In this document: positions 23,665 through 32,104 of the stretch, one piece after another | How the letters are laid out: each line of letters begins with the position of its first letter | How positions within the stretch are numbered: the first letter of the stretch is position 1 | Origin: Microlunatus flavus | GTDB taxonomy: Bacteria > Actinomycetota > Actinomycetes > Propionibacteriales > Propionibacteriaceae | Assembly (NCBI RefSeq): GCF_900110855.1 | Contig: NZ_FOFA01000002.1 | Coordinates: forward strand, 124,001-188,000 | Direction of reading: 5' to 3' | DNA: 64,000 nucleotides | Position numbers and translations under genes: made by a program | The notes under the pieces: generated by a model | What the model was told of the DNA's origin: nothing | Seen by the model: only the letters and a program-made list of their open reading frames with translations | Database searches by the model: none

Positions 23665-25275
23665 TCAGGCGGGCGGGGCCGCGTCGCGCGCCCGTACGCG
23701 GCCCACGGCGTCGGCACCGGCCGAGGCGCTGACGGGGTAGCCGGTGACGGCGGTGAGGAAGTGGGCGCGCCCGAGGACCGCGACCTCCACGGCGGCGTCG
23801 GCGGGCGCCCGGACGGTCGCCGTGCGCGGCTCGTCGCCGAGCAGCGCCACCTCGCCGAAGCCGTCGCCGGGACCGAGGACGTTGACGACGCGCCCGTCGC
23901 GGACCACCTCGGGTCGGCCGGTCTCGACGACGTAGAAGGCGTCGCCCACCTCGCCCTGCTCGACCACGGCCTGTCCGGCCGGCACCCGCCGGTGGGCCAG
24001 GCCGGCGCCGAGCTGCTCGATGGTCGCCGCCGGCAGCACGGCGAGCATCGGGACCGCCTGCAGGGTGGCGATGTCGGCGTCGCGGACCCGCAGCTGCGTG
24101 TCGAGCCGGCGCAGCGCGGGCAGCGCGACGAGCACGGCGAGCGGGGCCAGCACGCCGACCACGACGAGCGCCGGCCGCAGGCCGAGCCCGTCCACGAGAG
24201 GCGGGGCCACCAGGCCGCCGAGCGCGACGCCGAGGGTGAGGACGGCCTCGAACCCGGCGAACATCCGCGCCAGCACCCGCTCGTCGGTGAGCCGGGCCAG
24301 CATGGTGAAGCCGGCGACGTCGATCAGGGCGTTGCCCACCCCGACCAGGCCGAGCAGCGCGATCACCGGCGCCTGCTCGGGCACGAGCGCCAGGAGCGCG
24401 ACCGGCCCACCGAAGGTGGCCACGCCGACGCCGAACCAGCTGCCGAGGCCGCCCCGGCGCACGAGCCGGAACGCGCAGAGCGACCCGAGCACCCCGCCCG
24501 CGCCGACGGCCGCGCTCAGGACGCCGACGCCGGGTTCCCCGGTCCGGAGCAGGTCGATCGCGACGGCGACCGTGAACACGGTGAGAGCCCCGCGGGTGAA
24601 GGTCTGCACCACGCCCAGACCGGTGATGAGCGCGAGGCGCCGGTCCGCCCCGATGGTGGCGAAGCCCTCGACGACGTCGCGGGCGGGGGAGCGGCGAGCG
24701 GGACCGGCCGACCGGGGCGGTGCGTCGTACGGCAGCGCCACGACCACGAGGCCCGCGAGCAGCGACAGGCCCGCGCAGACGGCGAAGACGACCGCGGGCC
24801 CCGTGGTCGCGAGCAGCGCGGCGGCCACGACCGGCCCGCCGAGGGTGGCCGCGGAGTCGAGGAGCCCGCGCACCGCGTTCGCCGACGTCAGCTCGACGGG
24901 CGACCGGGCGAGGGCGGGGAGCAGCGCGGAGTGCGCCGGCCGGAACAGCGCGAGCGCGACCGTCGCCACGACCGCGCAGCCGTAGAGGGCGGCCCCGGGG
25001 GCGTCGAGCGCGGTGACGACCGCGGCCGTCCCGAGCGCCGCCGCCCGGACGAGCCCGATGGTCACGAGCACGCGCTCGCGGCGCACCCGGTCAGCGACGG
25101 TCGCGAGGAACGGCGTCAGTAGCGCCGCCGAGGCCATCCGGACGGCGGTGACGACCCCGACCGCCGCGACCCCGCCCTGCGCGAAGGCCACCACGGCCAG
25201 CGCGACCATGAACGCCGCCTCGCCCGCCCACATCGCGGCGAAGGACACGTGCGCCCGTCGCAGCACCGGGGTCAC
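23665..25275 (-). CDS. MFS transporter fused to a C-terminal cyclic-nucleotide-binding domain
   Basis: This 536-residue protein has 11-12 hydrophobic helices over residues 1 to about 405, as in the MFS. A soluble CNB domain lies at about 415-520. The CNB shows VPAGQAVVEQGEVGDAFYVV and a canonical phosphate-binding cassette FGEVALLGDEPRTATV with Glu and Arg present. Ligand-gated transport is the obvious hypothesis; the substrate is unknown. The start is GTG at 25275, overlapping the preceding gene by 4 nt. Its stop is only 9 nt from that of the DUF2652 gene, in convergent arrangement. Confidence 0.87.
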   Translation of the reverse strand: MTPVLRRAHVSFAAMWAGEAAFMVALAVVAFAQGGVAAVGVVTAVRMASAALLTPFLATVADRVRRERVLVTIGLVRAAALGTAAVVTALDAPGAALYGCAVVATVALALFRPAHSALLPALARSPVELTSANAVRGLLDSAATLGGPVVAAALLATTGPAVVFAVCAGLSLLAGLVVVALPYDAPPRSAGPARRSPARDVVEGFATIGADRRLALITGLGVVQTFTRGALTVFTVAVAIDLLRTGEPGVGVLSAAVGAGGVLGSLCAFRLVRRGGLGSWFGVGVATFGGPVALLALVPEQAPVIALLGLVGVGNALIDVAGFTMLARLTDERVLARMFAGFEAVLTLGVALGGLVAPPLVDGLGLRPALVVVGVLAPLAVLVALPALRRLDTQLRVRDADIATLQAVPMLAVLPAATIEQLGAGLAHRRVPAGQAVVEQGEVGDAFYVVETGRPEVVRDGRVVNVLGPGDGFGEVALLGDEPRTATVRAPADAAVEVAVLGRAHFLTAVTGYPVSASAGADAVGRVRARDAAPPA

Positions 25276-25526
25276 GTGACGGTCACCCGTACCGGGAGCA
25301 CGGTCATCGCCACGCCGGCAGCGTCGGACTGCGTGGCGACCACGACGTAGCTCCCGGCCTGCGTCGCCCGTACCTGCGCGGCGTCGCCGGCGTCGACGAG
25401 GTCGAGCTCCTCGGGCAGCTCCAGGGACCAGCCCAGCGCCGGGTCGCCGGGCGGGACGAGCGGCAGCGTGACGGGCTCACCCACGGTGCCGTGGACCTCG
25501 ACCTCCAGGCGGGGTTCCTGCGTCAC
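25272..25526 (-). CDS. small beta-rich protein, possibly inhibitor I42 (chagasin)-like
   Basis: This 84-residue all-beta protein lies upstream of the MFS-CNB gene and is coupled to it by a GTGA overlap. GTVGEPVTLPLVPPGDPALG followed by W and a closing VLPVRVTVT strand resembles the NPxTGY-type loops of chagasin-like cysteine-protease inhibitors. The match is weak and no signal peptide is seen. GAGGAGGG lies 6 nt before the GTG at 25526, supporting this start over the longer open frame. Confidence 0.55.
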   Translation of the reverse strand: MTQEPRLEVEVHGTVGEPVTLPLVPPGDPALGWSLELPEELDLVDAGDAAQVRATQAGSYVVVATQSDAAGVAMTVLPVRVTVT

Positions 25527-25673
25527 CGCTGCCCTCCTCGTCACCAGCCGCACGGCTCTGCCACAGGGTGACGGCTGGCGCGCCCGGGCGCAACGATCTG
25601 GACACGAAGCCGCGCGTGCCGCGGTCCCGGTGCGCGGCGGCCGGGAGCATGGGGCGACCCACGAGGAGGACCC

Positions 25674-26219
25674 GTGTCGAACGACCACCCGTCGCCCTGG
25701 TCGCTCGCGGGGCACCAGCAGGGCTGGCCACCGGCTCCCGGACAGGCCCCGCCCTCACAGGGGTACGCGCCCGAGCCGCCTCCGGCGCCGCCGCAGCTCG
25801 CCCCCTTCGTGGCCCCGCACCCGATCGAGGTGCGGCTGCTGGGGCACGTCGGCGCGGGTCGCGGGCTCGCGGTGACCGGCGTCGTGCTCGGCGCGGCCGC
25901 GCTCCTGGCCGCCCTGCTCGCGCTCCTGGTCGCGCTCTTCGCATTCGGCGTCGGCGCCGATCCCGGCCCCGGGACGTACGGGCTGCGCGGCACCCTCGCA
26001 CCGGTCAAGGGCGTGGTGGCGGGGACGGCCCTCGCCGACGAGGTGAGCCGCAAGATCACCGAGGACGGCGGGGTGCCCGAGGGCCTGGCCTGCCCCGTGG
26101 AGGTGAAGGTGGCGCAGGACGTGACGGCGGTCTGCCACGGCACCGACTACGGCGACCCGGCGACCTTCGTCGTGTTCTTCGAGGACGCCCGCGGCGCCTA
26201 CACGCTGCTCGAGGTCTGA
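25674..26219 (+). CDS. single-pass membrane protein with DUF4333-like domain
   Basis: This 181-residue protein has a proline/glutamine-rich cytoplasmic start (residues 1-55), one long hydrophobic helix (about 65-93), and an extracytoplasmic C-terminal domain. The domain contains a CPVEV and VTAVCHG cysteine pair, typical of DUF4333-like domains of actinobacterial envelope proteins, and probably forms a disulfide. Function is unknown. The start is GTG at 25674, preceded by GAGGAGGACCC. It converges on the NarL-type regulator with 6 nt between stops. Confidence 0.7.
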   Translation: MSNDHPSPWSLAGHQQGWPPAPGQAPPSQGYAPEPPPAPPQLAPFVAPHPIEVRLLGHVGAGRGLAVTGVVLGAAALLAALLALLVALFAFGVGADPGPGTYGLRGTLAPVKGVVAGTALADEVSRKITEDGGVPEGLACPVEVKVAQDVTAVCHGTDYGDPATFVVFFEDARGAYTLLEV

Positions 26220-26225
26220 GCGGGC

Positions 26226-26894
26226 TCACGCACCGGGGACGGTGGCGACGCCGTTCTGGTAGGCCCAGACCACGGCCTGGAGGCGGGAGCGCACCCCGAG
26301 CTTGGGGAGCATCCGGGCGAGGTGCGACTTGACCGTCGACACCTCGACCACGAGGGCGGCCGCGATCTCCTCGTTCGACATGCCCTGCGCCAGCAGCAGC
26401 AGGATGTCGTGCTCGCGCGGGGTCAGCAGGTCCGACCCACGAGCGGCGGTGACCGGCTGCAGACGCCGGCGCTGGACGAGCTCGGCCACCACGCGCCGGG
26501 TCAGCGTCGCGTCGAGGGTGCCGTGGCCGGCCGCGACCTGGCGCACCGCCGCGGCGATGGTCGCCGGGTCGCTGTCCTTGAGCAGGAACCCCGACGCGCC
26601 CGCCTCGAGCGCCCCGAAGACGTAGTCGTCGAGGTCGAAGGTGGTCAGCACCAGGACGGGCACGAGCGGGTCGGCGTCGGGCCCGCACAGCGCGCGGGTG
26701 ACCTCGATCCCGTCCAGGCCGGGCATCCGGATGTCGAGGCAGGCGACGTCCGGGACGAGCGCGCGGGCCTGAGCCAGCGCCTCGAGGCCGTCGGCCGCAG
26801 TCGCCACGACCTCGAGGTCGGGCTCGGCGTCGAGCAGGGCCGACAACCCCTCGCGCACCAGCGCCTGGTCGTCGGCCACCAGGACCCTGATCAT
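26226..26894 (-). CDS. NarL/LuxR-family response regulator
   Basis: This 222-residue regulator has receiver pocket D8-D9, phosphoacceptor D54 (ACLDIRMPG) and a FLLKDS lysine. A LuxR-type HTH follows, with LTPREHDILLLLAQGMSNEEI and VSTVKSHLARML. ATG at 26894 overlaps the stop of the cognate kinase by 4 nt. The much longer open frame upstream is a shadow of the kinase gene. It is the third gene of a CPBP protease, kinase, regulator group. Confidence 0.93.
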   Translation of the reverse strand: MIRVLVADDQALVREGLSALLDAEPDLEVVATAADGLEALAQARALVPDVACLDIRMPGLDGIEVTRALCGPDADPLVPVLVLTTFDLDDYVFGALEAGASGFLLKDSDPATIAAAVRQVAAGHGTLDATLTRRVVAELVQRRRLQPVTAARGSDLLTPREHDILLLLAQGMSNEEIAAALVVEVSTVKSHLARMLPKLGVRSRLQAVVWAYQNGVATVPGA

Positions 26895-28177
26895 CGGACG
26901 ACCTCCTCGCGGGCCGGCGGCGGGTCGACCCGGCCCTCCTTGGCGAACCGCACCCGGACCTGCCAGCCGCCGGCGGCCGTCGGACCGTGGGCGAGGGTGG
27001 CCCCGACGAGGTCGGCACGCTCCCGCATCCCCACCAGCCCGAACCCGCGCCGCCCGGCGGGGGCGGGAACGTCCGGCGCGTCGTTGACCACCGTCACCAC
27101 GGTCGCGTCGGGGGCCCGGTCGTCGACCTCCACCGTGACCGGCGCGCCGGGAGCGTGCCGCGTCGCGTTGGCCAGCGACTCCTGCACGATCCGGAAGGCC
27201 GCCAGCTGGGCGATCGGGCCGACGCGCTCGCCGAGCGCGACGCCGGGGGCGCTCAGGACACGGAGCTCGACGGGGGTCCCGGCCCTCCGGCTCGTCTCGA
27301 CGAGCTCGGGGATCCCGGCCAGCGAGTGCACGCCCCGGCTCGCGTCGGTGTCGGTCCGCAGCAGCCCGACCAGGCGGCGCAGGTCCTCCAGGACCGCGCC
27401 GCTCTGCTCCCGCACGAGCCGTACGGACGCCTTGGCCCGGACCGGGTCCGTGTCGATCTGGCGCTCGATCGCCGCCGCCATCACCGAGATGCCGGAGAGG
27501 TGGTGCGCGGCGATGTCGTGGAGCTCGCGGGCCATGGCTGTCCGCTCGTCGGCGACCGCGGCCCGGACCAGCGCCTCCTGCTCCCGTTCCGCGGCCCGCG
27601 ACCCCTGACGGCGGGCCTCGCGGGCGTCGCGCCGTGCTCCGAGGGCAGCGGCCACGAGCAGCGGCACGCCCACGGCGCCGACCGCCTGGAGCACGCCCGT
27701 CGTCAGCGCCGGCCCCAGGCGCGCGCCGAGCCCGACGAGCGCCGCGAGGGTCTCGTCCGCGACGACGAGCAGGGCGGTGGCGGACAGGGGAGCGACCAGC
27801 GCGCCGAGGGGGCGGGCCAGCACCGCGAGGAAGGTCGCCACGGTGACCGCACCGCTGGTCAGGCTGAAGAGGTCGCCGGTCCCCGCCAGCGTCAGGGGCA
27901 GCGCGAGCGCCGCGGCGGCCACGGGGGTGGCGCGCGGCCAGGGGCGCGAGCCCAGCAGGGCGACGCCCTGCAGCGTGATCGTGGCGAGGACGGCCCACCA
28001 AGGCGCCGAGCCCGGGGCCGGCAGCGCGCTCGGCGTGCTCGGGTCGACCCCGTCGAGCCACGGGAGCCCGACGAGCACGGCGACCAGGACCACCCAGGTG
28101 CCCAGCGCGACGCGCCAGGACGTACGGCGGAGCGCCCGCCCGGGCAGGAGCCCGGACGGACGCTCGGCGCTGCTCAC
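26891..28177 (-). CDS. NarL-type (HisKA_3) sensor histidine kinase
   Basis: This 428-residue membrane kinase has about 5-6 N-terminal hydrophobic helices (residues 22-180), a coiled linker (ARRQGSRAAEREQEALVR), a dimerisation/H box ELHDIAAHHLSGISVM with H220, and an HATPase_c domain (FGLVGMRERADLVGATL). I prefer GTG at 28177 because TAGGGT (28185-28190) lies 7 nt upstream. GTG at 28186 would add three residues but overlaps that hexamer. The lack of a periplasmic loop suggests membrane or intracellular sensing. It partners with the regulator at 26226-26894. Confidence 0.9.
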   Translation of the reverse strand: MSSAERPSGLLPGRALRRTSWRVALGTWVVLVAVLVGLPWLDGVDPSTPSALPAPGSAPWWAVLATITLQGVALLGSRPWPRATPVAAAALALPLTLAGTGDLFSLTSGAVTVATFLAVLARPLGALVAPLSATALLVVADETLAALVGLGARLGPALTTGVLQAVGAVGVPLLVAAALGARRDAREARRQGSRAAEREQEALVRAAVADERTAMARELHDIAAHHLSGISVMAAAIERQIDTDPVRAKASVRLVREQSGAVLEDLRRLVGLLRTDTDASRGVHSLAGIPELVETSRRAGTPVELRVLSAPGVALGERVGPIAQLAAFRIVQESLANATRHAPGAPVTVEVDDRAPDATVVTVVNDAPDVPAPAGRRGFGLVGMRERADLVGATLAHGPTAAGGWQVRVRFAKEGRVDPPPAREEVVR

Positions 28178-28187
28178 GCCCGGCACC

Positions 28188-29123
28188 CTAGGTCAGCTCG
28201 TCGCGACGTGCCGCCGGGTAGCCGAGGCGTCCGCGGGTCGCGACGAGGAGCACCACGGCGGCGATCGCGGCCACGACGGCCTGGGCCTGGAGCGTGCGGG
28301 CCGGGTCGAGGGTCGGGAACATGTCGAACCAGACGACGGAGGCGAAGTTGTTCACGCCGACGTGCAGCAGCATGGTCAGCGGCAGGCTCTGGCCGGTGCG
28401 GTTGAAGAACCACGACACCACCACGTTGAACGAGACGCAGAAGGCCGTGAAGACCAGCGGCTCGGTCCACCGCACACCCGGCCAGCCGCCCCAGTCGGCG
28501 GTGAGGAACAGCGGCATGTGCCACAGCGCCCACAGCGGACCGAGCAGCATCGTCGCGCGCAGCGGGCCGAACCTGGCCTGCAGCCGGGGCAGGGCGAAGT
28601 CGCGCCAGCCGGGCTCCTCGGCGAGGCCGGTCGTGACCATCTGCAGCAGCAGCCCGGGGACGTAGAGGGCGAGCACGGTGAGGGACGGGGCGACGACCTG
28701 GCCGCCGGAGAACACGGTGCCGGCGACGACGAACGCGGCGGGCACCGCGAGCAGCGCGACTGCGTACCAGGTCCAGCGGACGCGCCAGCGCCACAGGCGG
28801 GCGGCCCAGCGCCGCAGCCCGGCCCGTCCGTCGGCCACCGCCGTGACGATGAGGGCGGACGTGATGGGGCCGAGGTAGGCGCCGGGGAGCACTCCGGTCA
28901 GCTGGGTGGACCCGAGGACGCGGGGGAAGTGGAAGCCCCACACCCCGAGGCCGTCGGCGGAGAGCACGAGCGGCGTCCAGGCCGTCCAGCTCAGGAGGTT
29001 CGCGAGGAGGAAGAAGCTCAGCAGCGGGTGGCGCTGCACGAGGCCGGCGAGGCCGGTCCGTGGTGGGGCGCTCCCGGGTCTCGTCGATGTCGTCGGGGCT
29101 GGTTCTGCGGTCGTGGTGATCAT
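28188..29123 (-). CDS. CPBP-family intramembrane glutamic protease
   Basis: This 311-residue membrane protein has about 8 helices and the CPBP (CAAX protease/Abi) motifs: EEPGWRDF (catalytic glutamates and Arg), WALWHMPLF, and HVGVNN. Such proteases cleave membrane proteins and often confer bacteriocin immunity or regulate signalling. TAGGTT lies 6 nt before the ATG, a probable leaderless start. The kinase gene starts 11 nt after its stop, so the protease may process or sense with that two-component system. Confidence 0.88.
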   Translation of the reverse strand: MITTTAEPAPTTSTRPGSAPPRTGLAGLVQRHPLLSFFLLANLLSWTAWTPLVLSADGLGVWGFHFPRVLGSTQLTGVLPGAYLGPITSALIVTAVADGRAGLRRWAARLWRWRVRWTWYAVALLAVPAAFVVAGTVFSGGQVVAPSLTVLALYVPGLLLQMVTTGLAEEPGWRDFALPRLQARFGPLRATMLLGPLWALWHMPLFLTADWGGWPGVRWTEPLVFTAFCVSFNVVVSWFFNRTGQSLPLTMLLHVGVNNFASVVWFDMFPTLDPARTLQAQAVVAAIAAVVLLVATRGRLGYPAARRDELT

Positions 29124-29243
29124 GCTTCGAACCTAGGAATCTGCGCGCTCCCGCACAGGAGCCGAACGGGCGAACCCCACGGGTGCCATCGAAAGGTGCA
29201 AGCGCTCCGGGAAGGTTCCCGCGCGCCGGGCAGGATCGTGCGC

Positions 29244-30320
29244 ATGAGCGTCTCCGCCGGCCCGACCGACGACCAGCAGGTGTCGCGCCGCTCGGCCGTC
29301 CTCGCGGTGGCGATCGCCCTGGCCGTCGCGGCGACCGGGCTGCTGTGGGCGAAGTGGCTCCCGTACGCCGACCGCGCTGGTGCGGTGGCCGCGTCGCGCA
29401 CGTGGAAGGGGTCGTCGCTCCTCGCGCTGGGGGCGGGGGAGAACCCGTTCGCCCGGGCGTGGGACTTCACGCTGGCCTACAGCGGCGCGGTCTGGAAGGC
29501 CCTGGTGGTCGCCCTGGTCGTCGCCGCCGCCGTGGACGCCCTGGTCCCGAGGCGGTGGCTGGTCGCGCTCCTCGGGCGGCGGACGCCGCTGGGCGGTTCG
29601 GTGGCCGGCGGGCTCGCCTCGCTGCCCGGGATGATGTGCACCTGCTGCACCGCGCCGATCGCCGTGACGCTGCGCCGCTCGGGCGTCCCGCTGCCGGCCG
29701 CGATCGCGTTCTGGCTCGGCAACCCCGTGCTCAACCCGGCCGTCCTGGTCTTCCTCGCGCTGCTCGCCCCGGGTTCCTGGGTCGCGGTCCGTGTCGGCGT
29801 CGGGGTGCTGCTGGTCGTCGGCTTCTCCGCCCTCGTCGGCGTCTGGGTGTCGCGGCGCCGCGGCGCGGACGTGCCGGCCGCGGAGGAGGCGGTGGCGCGG
29901 GCGGCCGACGAGCCCTTCGCCTGGCGCGACGTACCGCGACGGTTCCTGGGCCGCCTCGCGCGGCTGGCCGTGGTCCTGGTGCCCGAGTACCTGCTCGTCG
30001 TGTTCCTGGTCGGGCTCGTCGGGCCCCCGCTCGCCGGGGTGTTCGGCCAGGGCGGGGCGCTGGCGGTCCTGCTCGCCGCCCTGGTGGGGACGCTGCTCGT
30101 GCTGCCGACCGGCGGCGAGATCCCGATCCTGCTCGGCCTCTCCGCCGCCGGGGCGAGCGCCGGCCTGCTCGGTGCGCTGCTCATCGCGCTGCCCGCCGTC
30201 AGCCTGCCGTCGGCGGTCATGGTCGGCCGCGCCCTCGGCTGGCGGGCGACCGCCGCCACGGCCGGGGCGACCGTGGTCGCCGGTCTGGTCGCGGGTGGGC
30301 TGCTCACCGCCTTCGCCTGA
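29244..30320 (+). CDS. ArsP/DUF318-like permease
   Basis: This 358-residue permease has about 8 TM helices. The signature GMMCTCCTAPIAVTLRRSG, with a Cys-x-Cys-Cys run, and FWLGNPVLNPAVLVF are typical of the permease family that includes organoarsenical exporter ArsP. The second half repeats the pattern with LPTGGEIPILLGLSAAGASAG. The substrate is unknown; thiol-reactive metalloid compounds are plausible because of the cysteines. ATG at 29244 has a modest AGGA 10 nt upstream. No ars genes are nearby. Confidence 0.82.
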   Translation: MSVSAGPTDDQQVSRRSAVLAVAIALAVAATGLLWAKWLPYADRAGAVAASRTWKGSSLLALGAGENPFARAWDFTLAYSGAVWKALVVALVVAAAVDALVPRRWLVALLGRRTPLGGSVAGGLASLPGMMCTCCTAPIAVTLRRSGVPLPAAIAFWLGNPVLNPAVLVFLALLAPGSWVAVRVGVGVLLVVGFSALVGVWVSRRRGADVPAAEEAVARAADEPFAWRDVPRRFLGRLARLAVVLVPEYLLVVFLVGLVGPPLAGVFGQGGALAVLLAALVGTLLVLPTGGEIPILLGLSAAGASAGLLGALLIALPAVSLPSAVMVGRALGWRATAATAGATVVAGLVAGGLLTAFA

Positions 30321-30335
30321 GCGTTCCGCCGGTTC

Positions 30336-30394
30336 TCTCCCGCTCGACGGCGCTGAGGGGCCTCAGGAAGGGTCCCGACCCGACGAGCGGGAGA
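30336..30394. terminator. hairpin after the permease gene
   Basis: TCTCCCGCTCG (30336-30346) pairs with CGAGCGGGAGA (30384-30394), a perfect 11-bp stem. A further GGTT/AACC pairing extends it. The 37-nt loop is long. It lies 15 nt after the permease stop. Confidence 0.6.
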
Positions 30395-30444
30395 AAACCC
30401 GGGCGCCGCTGTAACGCCGGCCGGCCGGGGGACGATGAAGAGGT

Positions 30445-30494
30445 CGAGAGTCAGCGGCTACCTGAACCCCCGAGCAGGCATCCGCTGACTCTCG
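30445..30494. terminator. hairpin between convergent permease and hydrolase genes
   Basis: CGAGAGTCAGCGG (30445-30457) pairs perfectly with CCGCTGACTCTCG (30482-30494). An inner CCTG/CAGG pair makes a two-tier stem. It lies 37 nt after the serine hydrolase stop on the minus strand. Terminator is the simplest reading; a small structured RNA is a possible alternative. Confidence 0.6.
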
Positions 30495-30531
30495 TCATGT
30501 CTCCAGGCGGAACGCTTCGCGAGGCTTCGCG

Positions 30532-31728
30532 TCAGCCGACGACCGAGCGGACCGCACCGACGAGCGCCGCCCAGCGCGGGTCGCCCTGCGGTCCGATGTC
30601 CCGCATCAGGCTGCAGACGTAGCCGAACCCCACGCCCAGCTCCGGGTCGGCCAGCCCGAGCCGTGCGCCTGCACCCGTGTGCCCGTACGACGACGGCGTG
30701 AAGCCCGGCATGCTCGGCGACGACAGCTGGTAGCCGAGCCCGAAGCGGATGTCCGGACCCGCCGTCCCGCTCTCCACCAGCGTCTCGACGTCGTCGGTGC
30801 GGGGCGTCGTGACCAGGGCCCGCGTGGCGTCGCCGTAGAGGCGCACCCCGTCGACGGGGGCGAGCGTCGCCGCGTACATCGTGGCCAGGGCGCGGGCGTC
30901 CGTGACCGCTCCGATCGCCGGTCGCTCGGCCGCGAGGTCCGCGCGGACGGCGTCGAGGTCGTCGGGGTCGGGGGCCATCGGCGGGTTCTCGCGCAGGGCC
31001 TGGAGGCGGAGGTCGGCGTACGAGCCGGGCTCGGGCGTGCCGGCCTGGTCGGCGTCCATGGGGCTCGAACGCTCCCACCGGCCCGGCACGACGCGGTCGA
31101 CGAGCTCGGGCGGCAGACCCATCCAGAGGTCGACGCCGAGCGGTCCGGCGATGCGCCGGCGCACGTGGGCGCTGATCGGCTCGCCGGTCGCCCGGGTGAC
31201 GATCGCGTCCAGCAGGGTGCCGTACGTGACCGGGTGGTAGGCCATCGCCGTGCCCGGCTCCCACCAGGGCGTTCCCCCGGCGAGCAGGGCCGTGACGGCA
31301 GGGCCGCGGTGCAGGTCGAGGCCGTGCAGTCCGCTGCCCAGCGGCGGGTAGGGCTGGCCGGCCGTGTGCGAGGCGACCATGCCGACGGTCGTGCGCTCCT
31401 TGCCCGAGGTGCCGTACTCGGGCCAGTACGCCGACACCAGCGCGTCGGGATCGAGCGCGCCCTCCTCGACGAGCATCGCGAGAACCGTCGCGGTGACGCC
31501 CTTGCTGCACGACGCGACGACCGTCAGGGCGTCGGCGCTCATCGGCCGGTCGCGGACGCAGTCCGTGCCGGCGACGAGGTCGACGACGAGCCGGCCGCCG
31601 TGGTGCACGGCGACGGCGGCGCCGTCCTCGCCCGGGTCGTCGAAGTTCCGCCGGAACGCGTCCGCCACGGCGCCCCAGCCCTCGGCGACGCCGCCGGTCA
31701 CGTCCAGGTCCGTCCGTACGGTGCTCAT
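30532..31728 (-). CDS. serine beta-lactamase-like hydrolase (class C fold)
   Basis: This 398-residue protein belongs to the beta-lactamase/esterase family. The SxxK motif is S73-C-S-K76. A tyrosine region AYHPVTYG and a late HTGAG segment fill the expected YxN and HxG positions. No signal peptide is visible, so it is probably a cytoplasmic esterase or peptidase and not an antibiotic-degrading enzyme. ATG at 31728 is chosen because it begins the conserved N-terminus. It diverges from the small membrane protein at 31803. Confidence 0.85.
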   Translation of the reverse strand: MSTVRTDLDVTGGVAEGWGAVADAFRRNFDDPGEDGAAVAVHHGGRLVVDLVAGTDCVRDRPMSADALTVVASCSKGVTATVLAMLVEEGALDPDALVSAYWPEYGTSGKERTTVGMVASHTAGQPYPPLGSGLHGLDLHRGPAVTALLAGGTPWWEPGTAMAYHPVTYGTLLDAIVTRATGEPISAHVRRRIAGPLGVDLWMGLPPELVDRVVPGRWERSSPMDADQAGTPEPGSYADLRLQALRENPPMAPDPDDLDAVRADLAAERPAIGAVTDARALATMYAATLAPVDGVRLYGDATRALVTTPRTDDVETLVESGTAGPDIRFGLGYQLSSPSMPGFTPSSYGHTGAGARLGLADPELGVGFGYVCSLMRDIGPQGDPRWAALVGAVRSVVG

Positions 31729-31802
31729 GACCGCGACGCTAGCGCCACGGTCTGCCACGCTCGGGTCCGTCGGCCCGCCCCCACGACCCCACGAGGACCA
31801 CC

Positions 31803-32093
31803 GTGACCCTCCCGAACCTCGTCGGCCTGCTCGGCGTCGCGGCGTACCTGACGGCGTACGCGCTGCTCCAGCTCAACCGCCTCGGCAGCCACGACCGGCG
31901 TTACCTGACGCTCAACGCGGCCGGGTCGGCGCTGATCCTGGTCTCGCTGGTCTACGACTTCAACCTGCCCTCGTTCGTCACGCAGGCGGCCTGGCTGGTC
32001 TTCACCGCCGTCGGGTTCGTGCGGAGCCGGGGTGAGCTTCGCGCGACGGCGACCGGTACGGACAACCCGCCTCCGCCGTCGGTGCGCGGGTAG
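31803..32093 (+). CDS. CBU_0592-like small membrane protein
   Basis: This 96-residue protein has three hydrophobic helices. The segments GVAAYLTAYALLQLNRL, YLTLNAAGSALILVSL and FNLPSFVTQAAWLVFTAVGF match the CBU_0592 family of unknown function. The start is GTG at 31803 after CACGAGGACCACC. Its TAG stop is also the first three bases of the TAGGGT hexamer proposed as -10 of the next gene. Confidence 0.75.
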   Translation: MTLPNLVGLLGVAAYLTAYALLQLNRLGSHDRRYLTLNAAGSALILVSLVYDFNLPSFVTQAAWLVFTAVGFVRSRGELRATATGTDNPPPPSVRG

Positions 32094-32104
32094 GGTCGGG
32101 CGTC

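Noticed and set aside
31728-31803. A riboswitch or attenuator between the serine hydrolase and the CBU_0592-like gene
   Set aside because: The 75-nt gap has no conserved structure and looks like a simple divergent promoter region.
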